Of a DNA stretch of 64,000 nucleotides, positions 27,030-35,321 are shown in pieces. The notes beneath the pieces are model-generated. The model was not told where the DNA came from. It ran no database searches and saw only the letters and a list, made by a program, of their open reading frames with translations. Within the stretch, counting starts at the first letter, position 1. The number at the start of each line of letters is the position of its first letter. The stretch spans positions 49,280 through 113,279 of the forward strand of contig CALVNZ010000003.1 of the NCBI GenBank assembly GCA_944350115.1, in the 5' to 3' direction. Source of the stretch: an uncultured Clostridia bacterium. Lineage in GTDB: Bacteria; Bacillota; Clostridia; Christensenellales; UBA1242. Made by a program: the position numbers and the translations under genes.

Positions 27030-27058
27030 AGTATAGCATAAACTAAAACTGATTGCAA
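27030..27058 (-). promoter_or_regulatory. Sigma-A promoter of rpmB
   Basis: On the reverse strand: TTGCAA (27058-27053), 17 bp ending in TGC, TATACT (27035-27030): an extended -10 promoter. Confidence 0.8.
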
Positions 27059-27105
27059 CCAAAAAACAAAAATTTTATTAAAGTTTTTAAATCGCTTTAA
27101 TTTAG

Positions 27106-27134
27106 TTGAAAAAAAAATTATATTATAGTAAAAT
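27106..27134 (+). promoter_or_regulatory. Sigma-A promoter of asp23-fakA
   Basis: TTGAAA (27106-27111), 17 bp, TAAAAT (27129-27134). An AAAGGAGT ribosome binding site follows. Confidence 0.75.
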
Positions 27135-27165
27135 AATTTTGATCCATAAAAAAGGAGTCATAGTT

Positions 27166-27516
27166 TTGACTGTTGATACAAACAACTACTACGGCAACAT
27201 TTCAATAAGTGATGATGCTATTCGCACCGTCGCTGGTTTTGCCGTGCTTGATTGTTATGGTGTTGTCGATTTGGTTTCAAAGACATTTAAAGATAGTGCA
27301 AAAGAGCTCTTTAACAAAGAGTCTTATTCACGCGGAATCAAAATTCACAACATTGACAATCGTATTTTTATCGATGTTTATTGCATCATGAAATATGGTG
27401 TTTCTATAAGCGCTGTTAGTGAATCTCTTAAAAAGTCGGTTAAGTACAGCGTTGAAAATTTTACAGGAATGATAGTAGACTCTGTCAACGTTCACGTTGT
27501 CGGAGTTAGAGTATAG
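27166..27516 (+). CDS. Asp23/Gls24-family protein (YloU type)
   Basis: A 116-residue Asp23-family protein: 'NISISDDAIRTVAGFAVLDC', then 'SYSRGIKIHNIDNRIFIDVY' and the C-terminal 'VDSVNVHVVGVRV'. The family is linked to envelope stress and lipid metabolism, and in Firmicutes the small YloU form is paired with fakA. The start is TTG 27166 with AAAGGAGT 7 nt upstream; there is no ATG before the conserved part with a binding site. It ends 8 bp before fakA. Confidence 0.85.
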   Translation: MTVDTNNYYGNISISDDAIRTVAGFAVLDCYGVVDLVSKTFKDSAKELFNKESYSRGIKIHNIDNRIFIDVYCIMKYGVSISAVSESLKKSVKYSVENFTGMIVDSVNVHVVGVRV

Positions 27517-27524
27517 GAGTGGAG

Positions 27525-29159
27525 ATGATTAAGTCCATAAACGGCTCAACCTTCCGCAAGATGATTGTGGCTGGCGCAAGCCTTTTAGAACAAAACAAAA
27601 AATATGTCGACTCATTAAATGTTTTCCCTGTGCCTGATGGCGACACTGGGACAAACATGTTTTTGACAATGAAGTCTGCGGTCAATGAAGTTGGCAAATG
27701 CGTTAGTGCTAATGTTGATGAATTAAGTGCTGCTTTTGCAAAAGGAGCATTGAAAGGTGCGCGAGGAAACAGTGGTGTTATCACATCACAGATTTTTAAA
27801 GGTTTTTGTTCTGTTACTGCAAAGTATAGCGAAATTACAACTAAGACCTTTGCAAAAGCCATGCAAGAAGGTGCAAACATCGCATACAAAGCAGTGACCA
27901 AGCCAAAAGAAGGAACAATTTTGACTGTCATTAGAGTTATGGCTGAAAACGCTGTTAATGTGGCTAAAAAAACTGACAATTTTGAAACCTTTCTCAAAAA
28001 AGTTTTGGAAACCGGTGAAGAAATTTTGAAACAAACGCCTGAAATGCTTCCTGTTTTGAAAAAAGCAGGGGTGGTTGACGCTGGTGGACGCGGAATTATC
28101 ATCATTTTCACAGGGTTTTATCGTCTTTTAATGGGTGAAGAAAACCTTGACCTCATGTTTGATGACGAAAAACAATCACAATCTGTTGATGATGTCATTG
28201 CTGATATTACCAAACTTGAAGAAATTGAATTTGGTTATTGCACAGAATTTATGGTTGTGCATATGTACAAAAAGACCACAGAAGCAGATATTGACAAATT
28301 GAGAGAAAAACTTATGGCACTCGGTGACAGCGTTATATGCGTTGGCGATTTGTCTCTTGTAAAAGTGCATGTTCACTCAAATGAACCTAACAAAGCAATT
28401 GGTTATGCTCTCGAATTAGGCGAAATCATCAATGTTAAGATTGACAACATGAGAGAGCAAAACCGTGAACTTAAGAAAAAGGCAAGCGCTGTTGAAGAAA
28501 CCAAAAATCTTGGTATTGTTGCAGTCGCTCCTGGTGATGGACTTGCTGCTATTTTCAAAGATTTGTCTGTTGATGAAATTATTGTTGGTGGGCAAACGAT
28601 GAATCCAAGCGCAGCTGACATTGCTGCTGCTGCAGATAAAGTGCCTGCAAGAACTGTGTTTGTCTTCCCAAACAACAAAAACATTATTCTTGCTGCTGAA
28701 CAAGCAAACGAACTTACAAACAAAAACTTGGTTGTTATTTCCACAAGAAGCATGCCAGAAGGAATTTCTGCTGCCATTGCTTTCAACCCAGATGGGACAG
28801 TGGAAGAAAACACAGAAGCGATGAATGATGCGATCAAAAATGTTAAGTCTGGTTCAGTGACCTATGCAGTTCGCGACACACACGTTGACGGTTTTGATTT
28901 GACAACGGGTGAAATCATTGGTCTTGACGACAAAGCTATTCTTGCAAAAGGGAATTTGGTTTCACAAACAACGGAAGATCTTGTTGCGAAGATGATGGAT
29001 GACAACATTATGACAATCACTTTGTTCTATGGCGAAGATATAAAAGAAGAAGAAGCTGTTGCACTTCAAGAAAAACTTGCCTCAACTTACCCTGAATGTG
29101 AAGTGACTGTCGCAAATGGTGGGCAACCTATTTACTATTACCTTATAAGTTTGGAATAA
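27525..29159 (+). CDS. fakA: Fatty-acid kinase catalytic subunit FakA (DAK2/YloV family)
   Basis: A 544-residue protein. The N-terminal DhaL-type ATP domain has 'NVFPVPDGDTGTNMFLTM' near residue 35 (Mg-ATP binding Asp residues) and 'ARGNSGVITSQI'; the middle domain and the C-terminal DegV-like half ('MNPSAADIAAAADKVPA') complete the FakA layout. FakA phosphorylates fatty acids held by a FakB protein; no fakB is in the window. ATG 27525 fits the family start better than GTG 27519, and GGAG is upstream. Confidence 0.93.
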   Translation: MIKSINGSTFRKMIVAGASLLEQNKKYVDSLNVFPVPDGDTGTNMFLTMKSAVNEVGKCVSANVDELSAAFAKGALKGARGNSGVITSQIFKGFCSVTAKYSEITTKTFAKAMQEGANIAYKAVTKPKEGTILTVIRVMAENAVNVAKKTDNFETFLKKVLETGEEILKQTPEMLPVLKKAGVVDAGGRGIIIIFTGFYRLLMGEENLDLMFDDEKQSQSVDDVIADITKLEEIEFGYCTEFMVVHMYKKTTEADIDKLREKLMALGDSVICVGDLSLVKVHVHSNEPNKAIGYALELGEIINVKIDNMREQNRELKKKASAVEETKNLGIVAVAPGDGLAAIFKDLSVDEIIVGGQTMNPSAADIAAAADKVPARTVFVFPNNKNIILAAEQANELTNKNLVVISTRSMPEGISAAIAFNPDGTVEENTEAMNDAIKNVKSGSVTYAVRDTHVDGFDLTTGEIIGLDDKAILAKGNLVSQTTEDLVAKMMDDNIMTITLFYGEDIKEEEAVALQEKLASTYPECEVTVANGGQPIYYYLISLE

Positions 29160-29185
29160 AGAGCGAATTAATCGCTCTTTTTTAT
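29160..29185 (+). terminator. Intrinsic terminator of fakA
   Basis: GAGCGA and TCGCTC with loop ATTAA, then a T-run. The next promoter starts directly behind it. Confidence 0.85.
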
Positions 29186-29214
29186 TTGCTAGAAAATAGG
29201 TTTAATGATAAAAT
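29186..29214 (+). promoter_or_regulatory. Sigma-A promoter of tlyA, leaderless type
   Basis: TTGCTA (29186-29191), 17 bp, TAAAAT (29209-29214), then six bases and ATG 29221. Confidence 0.72.
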
Positions 29215-29220
29215 TAAACC

Positions 29221-29988
29221 ATGGAAAGACTTGATAAATTCTTGTTTTCAAAAGGATATTTCTCTTCTCGGCAAAAAGCACAACAAGCCATTGAAGAAGG
29301 GAAGGTTTTTGTTGATGGGAAACTCAAAAATCCATCTTTTAATGTGCTTGGAAATGAAAAAATTGAAGTTTTGAATGATGAAGAATATGTTTCTCGCGGG
29401 GCTTTTAAATTATTAAAAGCAGTTGACGTTTTCGGTTTAAATTTAAAAGACAAGGTTGTTTTAGACATTGGGGCTTCAACCGGTGGATTTACGCAAGTTT
29501 GTTTGAAGGAAGGCGCGAAAAAAGTTTATGCGTTAGATGTTGGGAAAGGCCAGCTTCATGACAAATTGAAACTTAGTGCAAAAGTCGTTGATTTGTCAGA
29601 GACAGATTTTCGTACTTCAAAAAAATATGATGATGTCGATTTTATCGTGAGCGATGTGTCTTTTATTTCTTTAAAACATATCATTCCAGAAATTTTGCAA
29701 AGATATGAATTTGCCCCAGTAGTTGTTTTGTTTAAACCACAGTTTGAGTGTGGAATGGAATTTGCAAAGAAAAGAAACGGAGTGGTTAAGGATAAAAAAT
29801 TGCATTTAAAACTGCTTAAAGATTTTATAGAATATTTGAAAGGTTTTCACATCAAAATCTCTGGGATAGCATATTCGCCTATTGCCGGAAAAAATGGAAA
29901 CATTGAATATCTTTTCTACTTAAATGGGCAAAAAGATTTTGTTGAAAAAATTGAGAATATTGTTGATGAAGCGTTTAAAAAATTGTGA
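29221..29988 (+). CDS. tlyA: TlyA-family rRNA 2'-O-methyltransferase
   Basis: A 255-residue protein. An N-terminal S4 RNA-binding domain ('MERLDKFLFSKGYFSSRQKA') precedes an FtsJ-type methyltransferase with the SAM motif 'VVLDIGASTGGFTQVCLKEG' and catalytic-type lysines and acids ('FKPQFECG'). TlyA methylates 16S and 23S rRNA and is the capreomycin-sensitivity factor in mycobacteria. No ribosome binding site is present; the -10 box ends 6 nt before the ATG. In many Clostridia this gene sits next to recN and argR; neither is here. Confidence 0.92.
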   Translation: MERLDKFLFSKGYFSSRQKAQQAIEEGKVFVDGKLKNPSFNVLGNEKIEVLNDEEYVSRGAFKLLKAVDVFGLNLKDKVVLDIGASTGGFTQVCLKEGAKKVYALDVGKGQLHDKLKLSAKVVDLSETDFRTSKKYDDVDFIVSDVSFISLKHIIPEILQRYEFAPVVVLFKPQFECGMEFAKKRNGVVKDKKLHLKLLKDFIEYLKGFHIKISGIAYSPIAGKNGNIEYLFYLNGQKDFVEKIENIVDEAFKKL

Positions 29989-30020
29989 CCAAAACTTTAA
30001 AAAATTAATATACACTTTGT

Positions 30021-31016
30021 ATGAACAAAAAAGTTTTGGATAAAAAAGCGCTTGAGTTTAATTTCAATTATTTTAAAAATTTTGCACCAGAATTATGTAC
30101 TGTTGTCAAAGCAGACGCATATGGACATGGTTTGGAAAATGTTGTAAAAATTTTAGGAACTAAACCTGACTTTTATGGTGTTGCAAATTTTGATGAAGCT
30201 TTGCGTGTCATTAAAGTTTGCCCAAATGCCAAAGTGCTTTTGCTTGGCAAGACCTTTTCTTTTCATTTCCCAAGCAATGTGTTTTTTACAGCCATGACGT
30301 TGAAAGATGTTCGAAAAGCGATTGAAATTGGGGCAACTGAAAAATGTTTTATAAAAATTAATTCTGGCATGAATAGGTTTGGTTTTGATTGCTCAAACGA
30401 AAAATTAATGAATTTATTAAAAAAATTAATAAAAAAACATAAATTTGCTGGCTTATTAGTGCATTTTTCTTCAATTAAAAGTAAAAAAGTCACAGAAAGA
30501 GAATATCAAAACTTTTTAAAAGCAAGTCAATTTTTAGAAACAAAGTTGAAAATTTGTTTTGGTGGAAGTGGGGCAAAAAATTTGCCCTGTGATTTGTTGC
30601 GTGTTGGAATAGGACTGTATGGATATGGAGATCCAAATTTAAAAAAAGTCATGCAATTAAAATCAAAGGTTTTGCAAATTCGTTCTTTGGAAAAGGGAGA
30701 AAGAGCCGGCTATGATGGATTTTTTAAAGCAAAAAAGCGAACAACATTGGCTGTTGTTGGTGTGGGGTATGGAGATGGCTTTGAAAGAGATGGCGCAAAA
30801 AAAATGCTTTTTGAAATAAAAGGGAAACGATATAAATTGGTTGGTAAGTTTTGCATGGACGCTTGCTTTGTTGATGTGACCGGGGGAGATGTCAAAGTTG
30901 GTGATGAAGTTTTGGTCTTTGAAAATGCTGATATTTTAGCAAAGAAATTAAAAAAATCACATTATGACGTGCTCACAAGTTTTGCTCTGTTTAGGGGCAA
31001 AACTTTGAAAAGTTAG
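30021..31016 (+). CDS. alr: Alanine racemase
   Basis: A 331-residue PLP enzyme interconverting L- and D-alanine. Lys30 in 'TVVKADAYGHG' is the PLP lysine; 'GMNRFGFD' and 'FGGSGAKNL' lie in the barrel; 'RAGYDGFF' near residue 230 carries the second catalytic base Tyr; 'GKFCMDACFVDVT' matches the C-terminal domain. It is about 40 residues shorter than typical Alr but keeps all key parts. No ribosome binding site: TATACA ends 6 nt before the ATG. It supplies ddl at 3.3 kb. Confidence 0.92.
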   Translation: MNKKVLDKKALEFNFNYFKNFAPELCTVVKADAYGHGLENVVKILGTKPDFYGVANFDEALRVIKVCPNAKVLLLGKTFSFHFPSNVFFTAMTLKDVRKAIEIGATEKCFIKINSGMNRFGFDCSNEKLMNLLKKLIKKHKFAGLLVHFSSIKSKKVTEREYQNFLKASQFLETKLKICFGGSGAKNLPCDLLRVGIGLYGYGDPNLKKVMQLKSKVLQIRSLEKGERAGYDGFFKAKKRTTLAVVGVGYGDGFERDGAKKMLFEIKGKRYKLVGKFCMDACFVDVTGGDVKVGDEVLVFENADILAKKLKKSHYDVLTSFALFRGKTLKS

Positions 31017-31073
31017 CAATTTTGCTTGCTGTTGCATATCTTAGAGTGTGTAGACAAATCAGGAGGTAGGAAT

Positions 31074-31742
31074 ATGTCTTTTTACATCAACAATACAAAT
31101 CCTAGCAGACCGGGTCCTATTATGGGCAACCCATTGAACGGGATTTGTGAAAAAATCTTGATTGAAACAACAAAAGTTTTTGATGCTTGCGTTTCTCAAA
31201 GCACAGAAACTGGGATTGTGCTTACAGTCACAGATTTGAATCCAGCAAGCCCTACAACTCCACTCACTTACATCTCCGCTGTTAATGCTCCAAACGAACA
31301 GCCTGTTGTAAGCGATTTGGTTGTTGATAGGTTGGAAAGTTGCCCAAATTATGCAAACGTTAGTGCAACAATAACTATTCCGGTTATAGTAACTTATCGT
31401 GATGCAAATGGCGTTTTGGGCACTGGAAGGTCTACAATCACAGTAAGTAAAAACGTCATTCTTTATGTTCCTCAACCTTCTGTTACTCCTATCAACATCA
31501 CTGCAAGCGCAGTATTTTCAAGTGAAATTGGCTCTTACACGTCCGACAACACTTTCACTGTTACTGGTTGCTTGCAAATCATTATGAGAGTGACAGCGGT
31601 TGTCGATGTTTTGGTTCCTTCTTATGGATATCCGGTTATTCCGCCATGCCATGCTGGAACGGGCGTTAATGCTTGCCCAGGATTGTTTGATATGCCACTT
31701 TATCCAACAGCTAGTGGCTCGGTTGTTCAACAAAGATTTTAA
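31074..31742 (+). CDS. Hypothetical conserved-looking beta-rich protein
   Basis: I cannot assign this 222-residue protein to a function. It begins 'MSFYINNTNPSRPGPIMGNP', then 'ICEKILIETTKVFDACVSQS' and alternating Val/Thr-rich strands, with several cysteines (near the start, at 'ESCPNY', 'VTGCLQ', 'PPCHAG', 'NACPG'). It has no signal peptide. The ribosome binding site AGGAGGT is the strongest in the window, with 6 nt to ATG 31074. A CATATCTTA at 31035-31043 fits the CATAnnnTA -10 of mother-cell sigma factors. A spore-coat or exosporium role is a guess from these features. Confidence 0.6.
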   Translation: MSFYINNTNPSRPGPIMGNPLNGICEKILIETTKVFDACVSQSTETGIVLTVTDLNPASPTTPLTYISAVNAPNEQPVVSDLVVDRLESCPNYANVSATITIPVIVTYRDANGVLGTGRSTITVSKNVILYVPQPSVTPINITASAVFSSEIGSYTSDNTFTVTGCLQIIMRVTAVVDVLVPSYGYPVIPPCHAGTGVNACPGLFDMPLYPTASGSVVQQRF

Positions 31743-31750
31743 AATAAAGC

Positions 31751-31780
31751 AAAACGCCCTTTGTGGGCGTTTTTGTTTTG
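31751..31780 (+). terminator. Intrinsic terminator
   Basis: ACGCCC (31754-31759) pairs with GGGCGT (31765-31770), followed by T-rich sequence that also contains the next gene's -35 region. Confidence 0.85.
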
Positions 31781-31805
31781 TTTGCGTTTTGGTTTTTGCT
31801 ATAAT
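31778..31805 (+). promoter_or_regulatory. Promoter of the metallophosphoesterase gene, leaderless type
   Basis: TTGTTT (31778-31783), 16 bp, TATAAT (31800-31805), then AAAAAC and ATG 31812. Confidence 0.7.
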
Positions 31806-31811
31806 AAAAAC

Positions 31812-32885
31812 ATGAAGATTATTCATGTTTCAGACCTTCATTTGGAAGGCGGTTACAATCGAGTTGGACCAGACAAAAATAAATTGTTGCGTGATGAATC
31901 ACTACAGCTTTTTGCTGGCCTTGTTGAATATGCAAATCAAAACGGCGTTGAAGTCATTATGATTTGTGGAGATTTGTTTGATAAACTTGTTGTGCGTAAA
32001 TCAACATTTAAGTTTGTCACTGATTGCATTCGTTCGGCTCCACAGGTTAAGTTTTTTTATTGCCTTGGAAATCATGATCATGAGTCTATGTTCGACGAAG
32101 ATATACCAAAAAACTTGATTATTTTTCCTGTTGAATTTGCCAAATATGATTTAGGCGAAGTGGTTATTGGTGGAAGCAGTGTTATAAAATACACACATCG
32201 TGATTTTGTCAAAGCGATTGATTTTGACAAAGACAAATTAAATATTTTAATGTTGCACGCCTATTTGTCTTCTTCAAAATTTGATGATTGTTTAACTTTT
32301 GAAATAAAAGATTTGAAAAACAAGAATATTGATTATCTTGCCCTTGGTCATATTCACACTCGAATGAATGGCCAAATTGACGAACGTGGCGAATGGGTTT
32401 ACTCTGGCAATGGCGCAGAATATGGCTTTGGAAATTATCCAAGAGGTTTTGTTTTAATTGAAATAGTCGATGGGAAGCTAGCTTGGAAAAGAGTGGATTT
32501 TAGACCAAAAAGAAATTTTTTGGACAAGTATGTCTATCTTGACGATATTCAAACTTTTAAACAACTTGAAGAACAAGTTAAATTAGCCGTTAAAGATGTC
32601 AGCAGTGAAGATTTCGTTCGAGTTTTCTTTAAGGGAGAATGTGAAGAAGAACTTGACAAGCGTATTGATTATTTGATTGACAAGTTCGAAAGCAAGTTTT
32701 TTTATTTTGATATTAGAGATGAGTCTAAAATAAAAATTGATGTTGAAAAATGTAAAAAGGAAACTTTGTCATTGAAAGCGGAAATGATAAATTTGATTTT
32801 AGAAGCAGACATGACGGACGAAGAAAAGCAACTTTGCATAAAAACGGGCATTGAAGCTTTGCGGGGCGAGGAGGTGGAAATATGA
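31812..32885 (+). CDS. DNA repair metallophosphoesterase (SbcD/YhaO-like)
   Basis: A 357-residue calcineurin-like phosphoesterase. Metal-binding motifs are in order: 'SDLHLEGG' (DxH, Asp8/His10), 'ICGDLFDK', 'LGNHDHE', 'LHAYLSS' and 'LGHIHTR'. This is the Mre11/SbcD/YhaO nuclease layout, followed by a capping domain. It overlaps the next gene by ATGA; the partner is an SMC-like ATPase, so the pair likely forms a nuclease-ATPase complex acting on DNA ends. ATG 31812 is the start; an upstream in-frame ATG at 31761 lies in the terminator. Confidence 0.87.
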   Translation: MKIIHVSDLHLEGGYNRVGPDKNKLLRDESLQLFAGLVEYANQNGVEVIMICGDLFDKLVVRKSTFKFVTDCIRSAPQVKFFYCLGNHDHESMFDEDIPKNLIIFPVEFAKYDLGEVVIGGSSVIKYTHRDFVKAIDFDKDKLNILMLHAYLSSSKFDDCLTFEIKDLKNKNIDYLALGHIHTRMNGQIDERGEWVYSGNGAEYGFGNYPRGFVLIEIVDGKLAWKRVDFRPKRNFLDKYVYLDDIQTFKQLEEQVKLAVKDVSSEDFVRVFFKGECEEELDKRIDYLIDKFESKFFYFDIRDESKIKIDVEKCKKETLSLKAEMINLILEADMTDEEKQLCIKTGIEALRGEEVEI

Positions 32886-34519
32886 AACTTCTTAGTTGCC
32901 ACATAGAAAATTTTGGGAAAATTTCGAATTTTGATTACATATTCCAAGATGGTTTGAATCTAATAAATCAACCAAATGGTTGGGGAAAAACAACTTTTGC
33001 TTGTTTCTTAAAAGCTATGTTTTTTGGCATGGAAAAAAAAGGAAAACAAAAATCATATGTCGCAGAGCGTTCAAAATATGCACCATGGCAGGGTGGTGTT
33101 TATGGCGGAAGTGTGATTTTTGAAAACGAAGGAAAAACTTACAGAATTTTAAGAACTTTTGGGCAAACGCCTGAAGGAGATAGATTTGAGCTCGTCGATG
33201 TTAAAACGGGTGCTATTTCCAAAGACTATTCTTCTCGCATTGGTGAAGAACTTTTTAACACAGGAAGTGAAACTTTTGCCATGACAACTTTTTTCCCGCA
33301 AGGAGAGTTGGACGGAGAAATAAATGATGAAGTGCGAGCTTTTTTGACGGGAGCTAATGGCCTGAATGCTGATTTGGAGTCATATGAAAAGGCAGTGGCA
33401 AGTTTGGATAAAAAGTTAAAGCATTTAAAAGCACAATGCCCATCAGTTTTGCAAATTAGAGAAACCGAAGAAAAGCAAGAAAATTTGAGAGCAGACTTAA
33501 ACGAACTTGAAGAAAACAAAAGCATTATGCTCGAAGCTTTTAAAGCCCGAGAAAATCAACTTAAAATGCTTAAAGATGCAAAAAAAGAAAATTTAAAATC
33601 AACAACATTTAAAAATGAATATGAAAGCAAACAATCCTTATTGCAAGAAAAAAAAGACAAAAGGACACAGCAAGAAACAAAATTTAAAATAAGTTTGCTT
33701 TTGTCTGCTTTTTCAATTTTGGGAGTGATAGGTTTTGTCATGCTTTTATCATTTTTTGTAAAAGAAACAGTGCTTTTAACGCTATTTTCAATCATTGCTG
33801 TTTTGTTCGCTTTGGGTTTGATTTTGTGCATCATTTTTGCATTCAAGCTTAAAACCAATTTAAAATTATTAGAAAAAGAACAAAATTTATTGCAAAATGA
33901 AATTTTAAAGTTAAATGAACTAGTTTTGAATATTCAAGACGAAGATCCTGCAAGTTTTTATGAAGAAAAAAGCAGAGTAGAGAGAGAATACGCGGTTTTA
34001 GACGTCAAATTAAAAGCGATTGAAAAAGAAATTTCGAGAGTTTTGGAAAGTTTAGATGAAAAACAACTTGAAGAAAGAAATCTTAAAAGTTTGAAAGAAA
34101 GCATAGAATCAAAAATGAGAATTGTCATGAATGTTAAAAGTTTTATGCTTAAAGCCAAGCAAAATGTTTCTCAAAGATTTGTCGAGCCAATGCAAAAGAA
34201 ACTTTCCCAAATTTTACAAACATTGTCCCAAGACAACATCAATGCTAGGGTTGACTTTGATATGGATATAAAAATCGACACTCCGATTGGTTTAAAAGAA
34301 GTGGATTTTTTAAGTAGGGGTCGGCAAGATCTTTTGGCAATTTGCAAACGTTTTGCATTGATAGAAAGCGTTTTTGTTAAAACAAAACCATTTATTGTTT
34401 TAGATGATCCGTTTGTCAATTTAGATGAAAAAACCTTACAAGGTATGATGGGGTTAATTAAAAGTTTCGCAAAAACTTATCAAATTGTTTATTTAACATG
34501 TCATGGCGCACGCATTTAA
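32882..34519 (+). CDS. SMC-like ATPase with membrane segments (YhaN-like, short)
   Basis: A 545-residue ABC/SMC-type ATPase. Walker A 'PNGWGKTTFACFL' is at 31-43; the Q-loop region has 'TFFPQGELDGE'; a coiled coil runs to about 265; two hydrophobic helices follow at about 268-322; a second coiled coil leads to the signature 'LSRGRQDLLAICKRFAL' and Walker B 'FIVLDDPFVNLD'. Paired hydrophobic segments inside the coil are a YhaN trait. At 545 residues it is far shorter than YhaN or SbcC (about 950-1050), mainly in the coils. Its stop lies inside the terminator hairpin. Confidence 0.8.
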   Translation: MKLLSCHIENFGKISNFDYIFQDGLNLINQPNGWGKTTFACFLKAMFFGMEKKGKQKSYVAERSKYAPWQGGVYGGSVIFENEGKTYRILRTFGQTPEGDRFELVDVKTGAISKDYSSRIGEELFNTGSETFAMTTFFPQGELDGEINDEVRAFLTGANGLNADLESYEKAVASLDKKLKHLKAQCPSVLQIRETEEKQENLRADLNELEENKSIMLEAFKARENQLKMLKDAKKENLKSTTFKNEYESKQSLLQEKKDKRTQQETKFKISLLLSAFSILGVIGFVMLLSFFVKETVLLTLFSIIAVLFALGLILCIIFAFKLKTNLKLLEKEQNLLQNEILKLNELVLNIQDEDPASFYEEKSRVEREYAVLDVKLKAIEKEISRVLESLDEKQLEERNLKSLKESIESKMRIVMNVKSFMLKAKQNVSQRFVEPMQKKLSQILQTLSQDNINARVDFDMDIKIDTPIGLKEVDFLSRGRQDLLAICKRFALIESVFVKTKPFIVLDDPFVNLDEKTLQGMMGLIKSFAKTYQIVYLTCHGARI

Positions 34520-34536
34520 GTGCGCTTTTATTTTGT
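34506..34536 (+). terminator. Intrinsic terminator overlapping the ATPase stop codon
   Basis: GCGCAC (34506-34511) pairs with GTGCGC (34520-34525), followed by TTTTATTTTG. Confidence 0.75.
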
Positions 34537-34678
34537 TTATATTTTTTATGTAAAATAGTTGATTTTTTAAATTGTTTTTGATATTATTAAAAGGCGAAGT
34601 CACAAAAATTCTTTGTTTTGAATAAATAAAGAATGCCAAAAGGGCGATTGCGAATGGCATCATTGTACAATTAAATAT

Positions 34679-34754
34679 GCGGGAGTGGCTCAGTTGGTAG
34701 AGCGTTGCCTTGCCAAGGCAAAGGTCGCGGGTTCGAACCCCGTCTTCCGCTCCA
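34679..34754 (+). tRNA. tRNA-Gly (anticodon GCC)
   Basis: A full cloverleaf: acceptor GCGGGAG/CTTCCGC, D-arm GCTC/GAGC, anticodon stem TTGCC/GGCAA with GCC at 34712-34714, T-arm GCGGG-TTCGAAC-CCCGT (its last stem pair is G-T), and an encoded CCA. An inverted repeat ATGCCA/TGGCAT lies upstream (34633-34660). Confidence 0.97.
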
Positions 34755-34759
34755 TATTC

Positions 34760-34834
34760 GGTACCATAGCCAAGCGGTAAGGCAAAGGTCTGCAAAACCT
34801 TCATTCCCCGGTTCGAATCCGGGTGGTACCTCCA
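34760..34834 (+). tRNA. tRNA-Cys (anticodon GCA)
   Basis: Acceptor GGTACCA/TGGTACC, anticodon stem AAGGT/ACCTT with GCA at 34792-34794, T-arm CCCGG-TTCGAAT-CCGGG, discriminator T and encoded CCA. It is 5 bp after tRNA-Gly. Confidence 0.97.
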
Positions 34835-34884
34835 ATTTTTTTAAAATAAAAATGGACATGCCGATTAAAATCAGATGATTCTAT

Positions 34885-34970
34885 GCTGGTGTGGCGGAAT
34901 GGCAGACGCACAGGACTTAAAATCCTGAGAGGGCAACTTCGTGTGGGTTCAAGTCCCACCACCAGCACCA
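34885..34970 (+). tRNA. tRNA-Leu (anticodon TAA)
   Basis: A class II tRNA: acceptor GCTGGTG/CACCAGC, anticodon stem CAGGA/TCCTG with TAA at 34918-34920, a long variable arm (about GAGGGCAACTTC), T-arm GTGGG-TTCAAGT-CCCAC, discriminator A and encoded CCA. Confidence 0.97.
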
Positions 34971-35070
34971 AGTAAAAATTTAAGCGGCTGACATTCCGCA
35001 CTATCGGGGTCCCTAAAAATGCTAGTCATTTTTGGGGGGAAGGAGCAAACGAGCGATAGTGCTTTTTTTT
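34902..35070 (+). repeat. Tandem duplication, copy A (3' tRNA-Leu plus terminator)
   Basis: Runs from the tRNA-Leu D-arm to the T8 of the downstream hairpin. It recurs at 35111-35279 with a period of 209 bp and only a few differences (T5G6 against T6G5 in the loop, and AAACG against GAACG). Confidence 0.92.
34998..35070 (+). terminator. Branched terminator hairpin A
   Basis: GCACTATCG (34998-35006) pairs with CGATAGTGC (35054-35062), then T8. An inner hairpin (AAAAATG/CATTTTT) fills the loop. An alternative stem GCGG/CCGC overlaps the 5' arm. Confidence 0.75.
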
Positions 35071-35110
35071 GCCGTCAGGCAAATGAGCAAGAGCGAAGTT
35101 TGAGACGCAG

Positions 35111-35179
35111 GCAGACGCACAGGACTTAAAATCCTGAGAGGGCAACTTCGTGTGGGTTCAAGTCCCACCACCAGCACCA
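35111..35179 (+). pseudogene. tRNA-Leu fragment lacking its 5' end
   Basis: Identical to the tRNA-Leu 3' part including anticodon, variable arm, T-arm and CCA, but without the 5' acceptor strand. The upstream bases cannot pair with CACCAGC, so it cannot be a working tRNA. Confidence 0.9.
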
Positions 35180-35206
35180 AGTAAAAATTTAAGCGGCTGA
35201 CATTCC

Positions 35207-35279
35207 GCACTATCGGGGTCCCTAAAAATGCTAGTCATTTTTTGGGGGAAGGAGCGAACGAGCGATAGTGCTTTTTTTT
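35207..35279 (+). terminator. Branched terminator hairpin B
   Basis: The duplicate of the hairpin at 34998-35070, with the same 9-bp outer stem and T8. Confidence 0.75.
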
Positions 35280-35321
35280 AATTGTAAAAGATGTCAAGGT
35301 TATCAAATAAATCCGCCCATA

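Larger units (their letters stand above)
35111..35279 (+). repeat. Tandem duplication, copy B
   Basis: Second copy of 34902-35070. The junction before it (35071-35110) replaces the tRNA 5' end with unrelated sequence. Confidence 0.92.

Noticed and set aside
34998..35070. T-box riboswitch or other riboswitch at the branched hairpin
   Set aside because: It lies after a tRNA gene, no aminoacyl-tRNA synthetase or biosynthesis gene follows, and the T-box consensus loop is not seen.
35111..35179. Second functional tRNA-Leu
   Set aside because: The 5' acceptor strand and the start of the D-arm are missing, so no cloverleaf forms.
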